DNA of 64,000 nt from JANYGM01 sp043764015 (GCA_043764015.1 JAYUKY010000022.1:1-64000), one strand, 5' to 3'. Numbered from the stretch's first letter, positions 43,744-53,071 are shown. The notes: generated from the sequence alone by a model not told the origin. Numbers and translations: made by a program.

Positions 43744-44304
43744 TTATATGTGTATTTTATTAAGCACTTTTTTATTACTTTCTATAGTTGCCTCCAAAAC
43801 AAAAAGAATCTTGTCTTGGTTTTCTTGCTCAAAGTGGTATTTTATATTACCATTTGCTCTACGTGTCATATCAATAAAACCCAAACCTGCACCGCCACCA
43901 GTATAAATTTTTGGCATTTCTAAGATGGTGATATAGACAGAGCGTAAGTCTTCAACAGACATTTGCGCCACGTTATCCACTCGTTTTTTGAGTGCTTGCG
44001 CTCTTATTTTGGTAACATAATTTCCAATAAATAATTGATAATCATTATTATTATTAGCAATTACTAAAAAAGATTCTTTCAAAGTGCTTGTATCTGCTAC
44101 GCCTTCTTGGAAATAATGGCAAACATTTTGCAAACCTTCTATCAAAATATTGACAAGTGTTTTTGTGGTTTTTACAGATTCTCTTGCCAAAAGCATTTTT
44201 CTTTCTACAAGTCGTACCAAATCACCTATTGTTTCACCATCAAACTCACCCTTATAAGATAAAATTGTATTTTCTGTATCAATGGAGTAGATATTTGTAC
44301 GCAT
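43744..44304 (-). CDS. SiaB-family (DUF6272) protein kinase
   Basis: The 186-residue protein shows a GHKL-like ATP-binding core: NILIEGLQNVCHY (N box, ~52-64) and YTGGGAGLGFIDMTRR (G box, ~135-150). SiaB proteins phosphorylate SiaC in a partner-switching module. Its gene precedes the SiaC-like gene. The matching phosphatase could be the TPR/SpoIIE protein at 16735-18744, but that is an inference from their presence in one window only. Confidence 0.83.
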   Translation of the reverse strand: MRTNIYSIDTENTILSYKGEFDGETIGDLVRLVERKMLLARESVKTTKTLVNILIEGLQNVCHYFQEGVADTSTLKESFLVIANNNNDYQLFIGNYVTKIRAQALKKRVDNVAQMSVEDLRSVYITILEMPKIYTGGGAGLGFIDMTRRANGNIKYHFEQENQDKILFVLEATIESNKKVLNKIHI

Positions 44305-44477
44305 AAGTCTATAAATTATGTTTTTTCTGATTTGACTCGCAATATAAGAAAAAATTATATGAAATTTTAAATAAATTGGAAAAAAGCAAAAAAAATTAAA
44401 AATTTTGATGCAAATAAATATTAGTAGTGAAAATTAAATAACTTGATACTTTTGTTTTTGTAATAGCTTAATAATCA

Positions 44478-44515
44478 AAATTTCAAATTCGTACTTCTTA
44501 TTTCGTACTTCATCA
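44478..44515 (+). repeat. Heptamer array H15
   Basis: Units TTTCAAA, TTCGTAC, TTCTTAT, TTCGTAC, TTCATCA run into the stop of the LutA-like gene. Confidence 0.75.
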
Positions 44516-45271
44516 TCACCAACCGCTTGCCAAAATATCCGCAATATGAATAACTTTAATAGGTTTATTATTCTTGTTGATAAATGCTTCCAAATGAAGC
44601 AGACAGGAATAATCTGTAGAAACAATATATTCTGCATCTGTATCTAGGGCATTTTGCACCTTTTGCTCTGCCATTCCTGTAGAAATTCCTTGAAATTTTA
44701 CGGCAAAAGTGCCACCAAAACCACAACAAGTTGTATTATCTTTCATTTCTACAAGTTGCAAACCTTGTACATTTTGTAATAATTCACGTGGCGCAGCGGA
44801 AATGCCACACTCACGCAAGGCACTACAGGCGTCGTGATAAACAACTTTATGCGGAAATTTTGCCCCTTTTATGCTATTTATTTCCAAAATATCTGTTAAA
44901 AATTCTGAAAATTCAAAGGCACGTCTTTGCAAAACTTGATACTGATTTAAGTTTTCACTAGATAAGAAAAAGTTTTCGTAAGAATTGCGTATCATACCAA
45001 TACAAGAAGCTGAAGGCGCAACAATATAACGGTTTTCATCAGCTTCCTTGTTCTGAAAATCTTTCAAAAACTTTTCTCCAATAGTTTTTGCTTCATTGAA
45101 GTAGCCTGCATTGTAGGCAGGTTGCCCACAACAAGTTTGATTAGTGTTATAACGTACCTCACAGCCCAATTTTTCTAGTATTTTTATCATACTAAAACCT
45201 ATTTCTGGCGCAAGTTGGTCAATAAAGCAAGGTATAAATATATCTACAATCAATTTTTTATTTGTTTTCAA
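44516..45271 (-). CDS. LutA/LldE-like (Fe-S)-binding CCG-domain protein
   Basis: The 251-residue protein has two cysteine-rich CCG domains: DIFIPCFIDQLAPE...NQTCCGQPAYNAG in the N-terminal half and VYHDACSALRECG...NTTCCGFGGTFAVK in the C-terminal half. LutA is one part of the LutABC L-lactate oxidation complex. No lutB or lutC is adjacent, so the electron partner is not visible here. The protein is cytoplasmic. Confidence 0.85.
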   Translation of the reverse strand: MKTNKKLIVDIFIPCFIDQLAPEIGFSMIKILEKLGCEVRYNTNQTCCGQPAYNAGYFNEAKTIGEKFLKDFQNKEADENRYIVAPSASCIGMIRNSYENFFLSSENLNQYQVLQRRAFEFSEFLTDILEINSIKGAKFPHKVVYHDACSALRECGISAAPRELLQNVQGLQLVEMKDNTTCCGFGGTFAVKFQGISTGMAEQKVQNALDTDAEYIVSTDYSCLLHLEAFINKNNKPIKVIHIADILASGW

Positions 45272-45421
45272 ATTTTCTCAAATATCTTTTATTTTTTTGA
45301 GATTTCAAAATATTTTTTAAATTTATCATAAAAAATAAAACTGAGAGGCGGAACAGTGAAGTTTTGAAATTTGCTTGTAAATCAAAAATCTTTCTTTATT
45401 TTGCATTAAAATTATTATTTT

Positions 45422-46849
45422 ATGTCTGTTCTAAGCAAAAAAGCTCGTTTATTTTCTCGTGATATTCTTAAAATGTTGCGTCTAAGTTTGCCTATCATCA
45501 TAGCACAACTTGGAAGCGTATTTTTTGGGATTATTGACACCATAATGGTTGGCAACATGAGCGGAAAAATAGGCAAAGATTCTTTGGCTGCAGCAGGTTT
45601 TGCAAATACCTTGTTTTTTCTTATTGCTTGTGTAGGGATTGGCATTTTTGCGGCTATTGCACCTCTTGTGGCAAAAGCAAAAGGCTCTGAAAATAGGCAC
45701 GAATGTGGGCTTATTTTTTATGGAGGAATGAAAATTTCCTTTCTTGTGGGAGCTCTCCAAACGGTTGTTTTATTGGTTATTTGTCATTTTTTTTGGATAT
45801 TTGACCAAAAACCAGAAGTAGCTACACTTGCTGTAAGTTATTTGCGTGTAATAGCTTTTTCTACTGTTCCTATGATGTTTTTTTTGGCGGTTAAAAATTT
45901 TAGTGATGGGCTTTCTTTCACCAAACCTGCTATGATAATCACTATTTCAGGCTTAGTAATCAATGTTTTTTTTAATTGGATATTGATTTATGGCAATTTA
46001 GGTTTTAGCGGAATGGGGCTTTATGGCTCTGGGCTTGCCACGCTGGTAGCACGTGTGGTAATGGCGTGTTTTATGATTATTTATGTCTTAGAATCAAATT
46101 TTTTTCAAAAATATCTTCCAAATGTGCTTGCACAACACCCAACGACAGTATTTTCCAAAAAAATCCTAACATTAGGTTTTCCTAGTGGTATGATGTATTT
46201 TTTTGAAATGGGAGCATTTTTTGGTGTGGCGGTGATTGTGGGTAGAATTAGCACGGGCGCACTTGCTGCAAGTAATATTATTTTGAGTATAGCTACTTTT
46301 ACCTACATGTTGGCAGCAGGCGTGTCCTTTGCAGGTGCAATTTCTGTGGGAAGTGCTATGGGCATACGTGATAGGGCTAAAATTCTGCGTGAGGGCAAAA
46401 TAAGTATTGGGCTTGTAACGGCTTTGATGCTGATTAGCTCATTATTTTTATTGTTTTTTGGAGAAAATGTAATCCACCTTTATAACAAAGAAGATGACGT
46501 TTTGCAAGTGGCACTTCCGTTGCTTTCTATTTTTATTTTTTATCAGTTGGCTGATGGCGTGCAGGCGGTTGGTGTGGGCATTTTGCGTGGACTTTCTGAT
46601 GTGAATATTCCAACTTTTATGGCTATCTTTTCTTATTGGATTATTGGTTTGCCACTTAGTTACATACTTAGCGACTTTTTTTGGTTAGGCGTGCAAGGGG
46701 CTTGGATAGGTCTTTCTGTAGGTTTAGGCATTTCTGCTATACTTCTTACCGTAAGATTTTTCATTTTAGCAAAAAAAGATAACTTAATGATGAACGAAAA
46801 ACCTATTGTAACACTAGAAAAGCCTATTTTAGAAGAAAATAAGGCATAA
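45422..46849 (+). CDS. MATE family efflux transporter
   Basis: The 475-residue protein has about 12 membrane helices in the two-fold arrangement of MATE exporters, starting LRLSLPIIIAQLGSVFFGIIDTIMVGNMSG, with the mirrored second half at ~240 (KILTLGFPSGMMYFFEMGAFFGVAVIVG). It exports organic cations or drugs in exchange for Na+ or H+. Monocistronic. Confidence 0.9.
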   Translation: MSVLSKKARLFSRDILKMLRLSLPIIIAQLGSVFFGIIDTIMVGNMSGKIGKDSLAAAGFANTLFFLIACVGIGIFAAIAPLVAKAKGSENRHECGLIFYGGMKISFLVGALQTVVLLVICHFFWIFDQKPEVATLAVSYLRVIAFSTVPMMFFLAVKNFSDGLSFTKPAMIITISGLVINVFFNWILIYGNLGFSGMGLYGSGLATLVARVVMACFMIIYVLESNFFQKYLPNVLAQHPTTVFSKKILTLGFPSGMMYFFEMGAFFGVAVIVGRISTGALAASNIILSIATFTYMLAAGVSFAGAISVGSAMGIRDRAKILREGKISIGLVTALMLISSLFLLFFGENVIHLYNKEDDVLQVALPLLSIFIFYQLADGVQAVGVGILRGLSDVNIPTFMAIFSYWIIGLPLSYILSDFFWLGVQGAWIGLSVGLGISAILLTVRFFILAKKDNLMMNEKPIVTLEKPILEENKA

Positions 46850-46866
46850 GATAAATGTAAAATACG

Positions 46867-46893
46867 TATTTTGTCTGTGCATCTGTGGCAAAA
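46867..46893 (+). repeat. GTATT...GTGCATCTGTGGCAAAA repeat, copy 2
   Basis: GTATTTTGTCTGTGCATCTG then TGGCAAAA, similar to the copy at 25172-25206. The rest of the gap to 47016 shows no gene. Confidence 0.55.
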
Positions 46894-47015
46894 AATAAGT
46901 GCCACTAAATTAGCGACACCTATTTGGTAGTTTACAAAAACAACTTTTCTATCTTTTACATTTTACTATCTTCTGTGTCAGGCTTTTGTGCTGAATTTAT
47001 GCCAGAATATTTTTT

Positions 47016-47053
47016 GTATTCATTCACAATTCACAATTTATAATTCACAATTT
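47016..47053 (+). repeat. Heptamer array H16
   Basis: TTTTTTGTATTC leader, then ATTCACA, ATTCACA, ATTTATA, ATTCACA, running into the stop of the small gene at 47054. Confidence 0.85.
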
Positions 47054-47380
47054 TTAAGCCCAAACATTATTTACTTTACGAGAATATTCTACAACAATGT
47101 TATCTACTTGCTCCAAAGAAACTCCTAAACCTTGGAAAACTGCCCTAATTTTTTGGACATTCTTCTGAAAAACATTGTGCCAGCTAGCAGAATAAGGGTC
47201 GCCACCGTTTGCAAGTGGCAAACTATCTTTTGTAGGCAATTTCAACTCTTCAATAATGGCTTCTTTAAGCGCATTCAAATCATTTTGGTACTTGATGACC
47301 GTGTAAGAAAGTTTTGTTGTATCTTCATCAAAAAGTCTTAATAGGTTTTGTGTGTCTGTGGCGCTACTTTGCGTTCTCAT
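47054..47380 (-). CDS. Small helical protein of unknown function
   Basis: The 108-residue protein is soluble and mostly helical (TTKLSYTVIKYQNDLNALKEAIIEELKL and VFQKNVQKIRAVFQGLGVSLEQVDNIVVEYSRKV). A Gly/Pro break (LANGGDPYSASWH) separates two helices. I do not recognise it. It is divergent from phaC across a 426-base gap; a link to polyester granules is possible but only a guess. Confidence 0.5.
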   Translation of the reverse strand: MRTQSSATDTQNLLRLFDEDTTKLSYTVIKYQNDLNALKEAIIEELKLPTKDSLPLANGGDPYSASWHNVFQKNVQKIRAVFQGLGVSLEQVDNIVVEYSRKVNNVWA

Positions 47381-47720
47381 TGTCGTATATTGTTTAATTT
47401 TGTAGTGATGTTTTACTAATCTTTACTAACTTTAATTTTCTGAACAAATTTTTTAGAAACCTAAATATCTGTGAAATCCTTTAAACAACTTAGTGGCTTG
47501 CGCTTTCTGAATACCTATACGCAAGGCGTAAAAAAAGGTTACAAAAAGGTTGATTTTTTTTAGATTTTTTTTCAAATAAATTCAAAATGAATCCAAAAAC
47601 TTATTCAAAAAGCTAAATTAGCACTTTTTATTTTTCAAAAAGTTACAATTTATTTTCAAAAATAGCTATTTGATGTAAGACTTTTCTATATATTTTTATC
47701 AAATTAACTAAAAAAATATT
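47381..47720. other. AT-rich gap upstream of phaC
   Basis: No gene or RNA is seen. T-rich and A-rich runs occur near 47550-47690. The phaC promoter begins at 47726. Confidence 0.5.
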
Positions 47721-47725
47721 CTCTA

Positions 47726-47755
47726 TTGATTTATATAAAAGATTTCTTAATTTTG
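47726..47755 (+). promoter_or_regulatory. Promoter of phaC
   Basis: TTG (47726-47728), 19 bases, TAATTTTG (47748-47755), 51 bases before the ATG. Confidence 0.65.
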
Positions 47756-47806
47756 ACAAATTTTTTTATTTGAAATCAACAACAAAATTCACAATTACTT
47801 ATTCCT

Positions 47807-48859
47807 ATGGATAAAATCACCCAAATGACTGAACAGTACGCCCAAAAAGTAGCCAAAATTTCTAAAAGCTACCAAACTATGGCACAAATCCCTGAAATTG
47901 ACCTTGCCACCTCACCAAAAGAACTCGTCTGGAATGATGGCAAAATAAGCCTTTTTCGTTACAAAAATAATGCAAAAACTACCGTAAAAGTCCCTCTACT
48001 TATTGTTTACGCCCTTGTGAACAAACAAGATATGATGGATTTGCAACCTGATAAAAGTGTTGTCCGCAAAATGCTTGCGCTTGGTTTAGATGTCTATATT
48101 ATGGATTGGGGAACTATCACACGTGCAGACCGCTATACCACAATGAACGACTACATCAACGGCTACATCAACGGTGCAGTTGAATATATGAAAAAGGCGC
48201 ACAACTTGCCAAAAATCAACCTTTTGGGCGTTTGTCAAGGTGGAACTTTTAGTACAATTTATGCCGCAATGCACCCAGAAAACATCAAAAACCTTGTCGT
48301 AATGGTCGCTCCTATTGATTTTTCTAATAGAGATGGCTTGCTGTTCCGTTGGGCTATTGATATGGACGTTGATGCCCTAGTGGACAATAGTGGCGGTATT
48401 GTGTCTGGTGAACTTCTAAATTCTGGTTTTGATATGCTAAAACCGCTTGCCAAAATCAGAAAATATACCGCTATTGTGGATTCTCTTGATGATAAAGACA
48501 AGATGCTCAACTTCCTGCGTATGGAAAAATGGGTAGCAAACAGCCCAGACCAAGCAGGAGAATGTTTTAGGCAGTTCATCAAAGATATGTATCAAGGCAA
48601 CAAACTCATCAAAGGAGAACTTGTTTTGGGCGGTGAAACTGTTAATCTCAAAAACATCAATATACCTGTGCTTAATATCTATGCAGAATCTGACCATTTG
48701 GTGCCACCTCCTTGCTCTATTCCGCTTACAGAATTCATCAGCTCAAAAGATTCTAAACTTTATAAGTTTGCAGGCGGACACATTGGCGTTTTTGTTGGCT
48801 CACGCTCTCAAAATGAACTTAGTCCAAGTATTGTAGATTGGCTAAAACAAAGAGATTAG
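47807..48859 (+). CDS. phaC: Poly(R)-hydroxyalkanoate synthase, class III PhaC type
   Basis: The 350-residue alpha/beta-hydrolase has the PHA-synthase lipase box GVCQGG (~141-146) with the catalytic Cys in place of Ser, Asp in YAESDHLVPP (~295) and His in FAGGHIGVFVG (~325). The length (~350) and sequence fit class III PhaC, which normally needs the partner PhaE. No PhaE-like gene, thiolase or reductase is visible nearby. It polymerises hydroxyacyl-CoA into storage polyester, in the cytoplasm. Confidence 0.88.
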   Translation: MDKITQMTEQYAQKVAKISKSYQTMAQIPEIDLATSPKELVWNDGKISLFRYKNNAKTTVKVPLLIVYALVNKQDMMDLQPDKSVVRKMLALGLDVYIMDWGTITRADRYTTMNDYINGYINGAVEYMKKAHNLPKINLLGVCQGGTFSTIYAAMHPENIKNLVVMVAPIDFSNRDGLLFRWAIDMDVDALVDNSGGIVSGELLNSGFDMLKPLAKIRKYTAIVDSLDDKDKMLNFLRMEKWVANSPDQAGECFRQFIKDMYQGNKLIKGELVLGGETVNLKNINIPVLNIYAESDHLVPPPCSIPLTEFISSKDSKLYKFAGGHIGVFVGSRSQNELSPSIVDWLKQRD

Positions 48860-48882
48860 TCTTTTTTTGTAAAATATTTCTT

Positions 48883-49080
48883 GTATTAGCCCCAGCGGGG
48901 TGGCATATTTATAGAAAGATAATTGTTTTTTGTATTCAAGTTCCGTAGGAACGACATATTTATAAATGCTTTAAATATATTTTTTGATAGTTTTTATAAA
49001 TATGCCGTCCCGCTGGGACTGAATACATTTTTTGTGTAATTTGTTTTCTATAAATATGTCGTCCCGCTGGGACTAAATAC
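48883..49080. repeat. Four copies of a hairpin repeat with compensatory changes
   Basis: Two forward copies (48883-48917, 48932-48967) and two inverted copies (48992-49025, 49045-49080) share the layout GTATT, a 5-bp hairpin, then a CATATTTATA-type tail. The stems differ but keep pairing: GCCCC/GGGGT, GTTCC/GGAAC, GTCCC/GGGAC. They fill the gap upstream of the Septu-like pair. Confidence 0.85.
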
Positions 49081-49140
49081 ATTTTTTGATTGTTGTTTAA
49101 AAATAGCAATATTAAACCCCAAAAATAAACCTCTAAAACT

Positions 49141-50304
49141 ATGGAAAACTTCATTACAAGCATCTACGTTGAGAATTCTAGAAATATAAAAGATTTAGAA
49201 ATTAAACTTTCTGATGAAAAAAGACAACATTTAATCCTTACAGGAAAGAACGGAAGCGGGAAAACGAGCTTGTTGGAGGAAATTTATAGGGAATTACTAC
49301 ACTATACTTATGAGTTAAATTCATTTGATTTAGACACAATTGAAGCAGGATACAAAAAACCTAAACCTAATATAAAAGTGAAATTCCCACTAGTTGAAGG
49401 TATAACTTATGGAGAACACTATAAAAAATGGATTTCTGGCGAGTTCCTTTTAGTTCTTTTCCCAGCTATACGCCCCAATTTGAAACACGTTTTAAATATT
49501 CCTAGTGGTATAAAAAAAGTGTACCTTGAAAGACAAGTTTTTTTTAGTGATAAAACTAATAAAGATTTTGTTCAATATATTTTAAATCTTAAAGCTGATA
49601 GGTCTTTCGCTAAAGATGACAACAAAATAGAAACCGTAAAAAACATTGATAACTGGTTTGATAACCTACAAACGCAACTAGCACAGATTTTTGATGTTGA
49701 TAAGCTAGAGCTTCATTTTGATAGAGATACTTATAACTTTAATATTATCATAAAAGACAGAGAACCTTTTAATTTTTATCAACTTTCTGATGGTTATTCT
49801 GCTATTATTGATATTATTACGGAACTTTTGCTTAGAATGGATGCTCACAATGCAAAAATATATGATTTGGAAGGAATTGTGCTGATAGACGAAATAGAAA
49901 CACATTTACACGTGGATTTGCAAAAGAAAATCTTACCATTTTTAACTGCTTTTTTCCCTAAAATTCAGTTTATTGTTACTACGCACTCGCCTTTTGTGCT
50001 TTCTTCTATCTCTAACGCCACTATTTGCGACCTTGAAACCAAAATTGTTACCTCTGATTTGTCTGCGTATTCTTATGGTGCGTTGATAGAAAGCTATTTT
50101 GAAGTTGATGAATACTCACAAGAAATAAAAGATTATATAAAAGAGTACGAACAACTTACAATGCTCTTTAATCCGACTGATGAAGAAAACGCAAGATTAC
50201 GTTTTTTGAAAGATTATTTTGCTCACGCTCCAAAATATTTATCAAAAGAGTTGCTACTCAAACTAAATCAAATAGAACTAAACGAACTACTCAAAAGTCA
50301 CTAA
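49141..50304 (+). CDS. AAA ATPase of a Septu-like defence pair (PtuA-like)
   Basis: The 387-residue protein has Walker A GKNGSGKTS at 35-43, an ABC-type signature-like region LSDGYSAIIDIITELLL at ~218-234, Walker B IVLIDEIETHLH at ~245-256 and the H-loop TTHSPFVLSS at ~279. This layout belongs to the SMC/ABC-like AAA ATPases used in anti-phage systems (Septu PtuA, retron and OLD-type). The HNH nuclease gene follows after 6 bases, which is the Septu arrangement. It probably senses phage infection and controls the nuclease. No integrase or other defence genes are adjacent. Confidence 0.83.
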   Translation: MENFITSIYVENSRNIKDLEIKLSDEKRQHLILTGKNGSGKTSLLEEIYRELLHYTYELNSFDLDTIEAGYKKPKPNIKVKFPLVEGITYGEHYKKWISGEFLLVLFPAIRPNLKHVLNIPSGIKKVYLERQVFFSDKTNKDFVQYILNLKADRSFAKDDNKIETVKNIDNWFDNLQTQLAQIFDVDKLELHFDRDTYNFNIIIKDREPFNFYQLSDGYSAIIDIITELLLRMDAHNAKIYDLEGIVLIDEIETHLHVDLQKKILPFLTAFFPKIQFIVTTHSPFVLSSISNATICDLETKIVTSDLSAYSYGALIESYFEVDEYSQEIKDYIKEYEQLTMLFNPTDEENARLRFLKDYFAHAPKYLSKELLLKLNQIELNELLKSH

Positions 50305-50310
50305 TTAGAT

Positions 50311-50979
50311 ATGGTATTTTTTGAAAAATCACAGCCTGCACCTGCTTGTTTGGCAATAGAAAAAAGTAAAAAAAGTGATAAATATAATTGTGGTGATGTA
50401 CTTGATAGACTAAAAGAGGATTTTAAAAACAAGTGTTACATTTGTGAATATAAAGAGCCTACATCTATAAACATAGAACATTTTAAACCACATAAGGGAG
50501 ATAGAAACCTTATGTTTGATTGGGGCAATCTTTTTTTAGCTTGCGCCCATTGCAATAATATCAAATCAGATAAATACGAAAATATACTTAATTGTACAGA
50601 TATTTCTCATAAAATTGAGGCAAAATTTAAGTATAGCCTTGCTCTTTTTCCTTTTGAAGATGTTGTAATAGAAGCTCTTGATAATGCACCTGAAACAATT
50701 AGTACAAAAAATCTGCTTTTAGCTGTTTATAATGGTACAACACAAATGAAAATGTTGGAAGCAGATAATTTGAAAAATAAATTATTTGATGAATTGGTTA
50801 TTTTTAGTGGATTATTGCGTGATTATTTTAAAGATGTTTATGACAATGATGCAAAACAATACTTTTTTAGGGGAATTAAGGCACATTTAAGTAGAAAATC
50901 TAGCTTTACAGCATTTAAAAGGAGCATCATTCTTAATAATCCCAAACTAAAACAAGAATTTGAAAAATATTTTGACTAG
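50311..50979 (+). CDS. HNH endonuclease of a Septu-like defence pair (PtuB-like)
   Basis: The 222-residue protein has an HNH core: CYIC (42-45) as zinc ligands, NIEHFKPH (His57, His61), and LACAHCNNIKSDK (Cys78, Cys81, Asn83). This arrangement matches the TIGR02646-like HNH proteins found next to PtuA-type or retron ATPases. The C-terminal half is helical. The enzyme would cut nucleic acid when released or activated by the ATPase. It is translated 6 bases after the ATPase gene. Confidence 0.83.
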   Translation: MVFFEKSQPAPACLAIEKSKKSDKYNCGDVLDRLKEDFKNKCYICEYKEPTSINIEHFKPHKGDRNLMFDWGNLFLACAHCNNIKSDKYENILNCTDISHKIEAKFKYSLALFPFEDVVIEALDNAPETISTKNLLLAVYNGTTQMKMLEADNLKNKLFDELVIFSGLLRDYFKDVYDNDAKQYFFRGIKAHLSRKSSFTAFKRSIILNNPKLKQEFEKYFD

Positions 50980-51045
50980 TATTTCAACTAATTCCACACA
51001 AATTTCAATAAAAATCATTCCCCAAACAACAAAAAACAACAAAAA

Positions 51046-53007
51046 ATGACACAAAACGCTTCTCACGGACACTCAAACGTGGACAAACTCTCTGCTGCTG
51101 GCGTACTTATTACGCTTGGAATTATTTTTGGTGACATTGGTACATCTCCTTTGTACGTAATGAAGTCTATTGTAGGTACAAAAGTAGTGTCGGAGCTACT
51201 TATTTTGGGTGGTATTTCTTGCGTTTTGTGGACTTTGACTCTCCAAACGACCTTAAAGTACGTAATTCTTACACTTAGAGCCGACAACAACGGTGAAGGT
51301 GGTATTTTCTCTCTTTACGCACTCATAAAGCGTTATGCAAAGTGGCCACTTGGTGTCGCAATGCTGGGTGGTGCAATGCTTTTAGCAGATGGCATTATCA
51401 CACCTCCCATTTCTGTAGCGTCTGCTGTAGAAGGGCTTGTACTTATATTTCCAAAAATAGAAAAAGATACGATTGTCATTATAACTATCATCATTATTAG
51501 TATCATTTTCTTCTTTCAACGTTTTGGAACAGCCGTTGTTGGTAAGTTTTTTGGTCCAATTATGATTATTTGGTTCTCAATGTTGGGTATTTTAGGCGTT
51601 TCTCAAATCATTCATTATCCGCAGGTATTTGCCGCAGTCAATCCTATGTATGCGTATAAATTTTTGACTGAAATTCCAGAAGGTTTTTGGCTTTTGGGAG
51701 CAGTTTTCTTGTGTACGACAGGTGCAGAGGCTCTTTATTCAGATTTAGGGCATTGCGGAAGAGCCAATATCCGTATCAGTTGGATATTTGTTAAGATATG
51801 TTTATTGCTTAATTATTTTGGGCAAGGAGCGTGGATGCTCAATAATTTAATGGGTAAAACCCTTACACAAAATCCGTTTTATGGAGTAATGCCTGAATGG
51901 TTTGTTTTAACGGGGATTATTGTCGCAACACTTGCCGCCATTATTGCTAGTCAAGCTCTTATTTCTGGGTCATTTACGTTGGTAAGTGAGGCTATTAGAC
52001 TTAATCTTTTTCCAAAAGTTGAAGTTGATTATCCTAGCAATGTCAAAGGGCAATTATACGTGCCTATGGTTAATACTAGCCTTTGGTTGGGTTGTATAGG
52101 CGTTGTTTTATATTTTAGAGAGTCTTCCGCTATGGAAGCTGCTTATGGGCTTGCTATTACAACGACAATGCTTATGACTACTTTTTTATTAGCTGTTTAC
52201 CTTAAAGTAAAGCGTTTTAATCCTATCTTTATTGGACTATTTTTGACCGTTTATTTGATTATTGAAGGAGCGTTTTTGGTTGCTAATATGGAAAAATTTC
52301 AGCACGGAGGTTACGTTACTATCATTATAGCGAGTGTCGTTCTTTTTGTAATGTATGTACGTTATCGTGCTACAGGCATCAAAAAACGTTTAACAGATTA
52401 TGTCAAAATTTCTGACTATTTGCCTCAATTGATACCATTAAGCAATGATTTGACACTGCCAAAGTATGCTACTAACTTAGTTTTTTTGAGTTCTGCTGAT
52501 AAAGATGACGAAATTGAACAAAAAATTATGTATTCTGTATTGCAAAAGCTACCTAAAAGAGCAGATATTTATTGGTTTATACACATTGACACAAGTGATG
52601 AACCCTACACAATGGAATATAAAACGACTGTTTTTGCTAAGAATGACGTTGTTAAGGTGCGTTTTAGATTAGGTTTTAGAATTGAACAAAAAATTAGTAT
52701 GTTTTTGCGTTTAGTGATAGAAGAAATGGTAAAAAATAAAGAAATAGACATAGAAAGTCGTTATAATTCATTAAAAGAGCAAAATATTGCAGGAGATTTC
52801 CGTTTTGTGATATTAGAAGAAGTGCTTTCTAGTGATAATGATTTGCCTTTTTCTGAACAATTTGTGATGAACGCAGACATTTCTATTAAAAACTTTACAG
52901 CATCTCCAGAAAAATGGTTTGGTTTGGACACCAGTTTAGTGAAAATTGAAAAAGTACCACTCATCATTCGTCCTGCAAAAGACATAAAGCTACAAAGAAT
53001 AATCTAA
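51046..53007 (+). CDS. kup: Low-affinity K+ uptake transporter Kup
   Basis: The 653-residue protein has 12 membrane helices and the Kup signature near the start (GIIFGDIGTSPLYVMKSI) as well as RADNNGEGGIFSLYALIKR and TTGAEALYSDLGHCGRANIRISW. The C-terminal ~200 residues form the cytoplasmic domain. It imports K+ with H+. Monocistronic, with a terminator. Confidence 0.93.
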   Translation: MTQNASHGHSNVDKLSAAGVLITLGIIFGDIGTSPLYVMKSIVGTKVVSELLILGGISCVLWTLTLQTTLKYVILTLRADNNGEGGIFSLYALIKRYAKWPLGVAMLGGAMLLADGIITPPISVASAVEGLVLIFPKIEKDTIVIITIIIISIIFFFQRFGTAVVGKFFGPIMIIWFSMLGILGVSQIIHYPQVFAAVNPMYAYKFLTEIPEGFWLLGAVFLCTTGAEALYSDLGHCGRANIRISWIFVKICLLLNYFGQGAWMLNNLMGKTLTQNPFYGVMPEWFVLTGIIVATLAAIIASQALISGSFTLVSEAIRLNLFPKVEVDYPSNVKGQLYVPMVNTSLWLGCIGVVLYFRESSAMEAAYGLAITTTMLMTTFLLAVYLKVKRFNPIFIGLFLTVYLIIEGAFLVANMEKFQHGGYVTIIIASVVLFVMYVRYRATGIKKRLTDYVKISDYLPQLIPLSNDLTLPKYATNLVFLSSADKDDEIEQKIMYSVLQKLPKRADIYWFIHIDTSDEPYTMEYKTTVFAKNDVVKVRFRLGFRIEQKISMFLRLVIEEMVKNKEIDIESRYNSLKEQNIAGDFRFVILEEVLSSDNDLPFSEQFVMNADISIKNFTASPEKWFGLDTSLVKIEKVPLIIRPAKDIKLQRII

Positions 53008-53025
53008 AATATACTAATAAGACAA

Positions 53026-53060
53026 AAAATAACGGTTACAATATTCGTAACTGTTATTTT
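53026..53060 (+). terminator. Terminator of kup
   Basis: A 14-bp stem with one G-T pair (53026-53039 with 53047-53060) followed by T residues. Confidence 0.8.
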
Positions 53061-53071
53061 TTTATGCTGTT

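Noticed and set aside
49141..50979. Retron with ATPase and HNH effectors
   Set aside because: No reverse transcriptase gene is found on either side; the two-gene Septu layout is sufficient.
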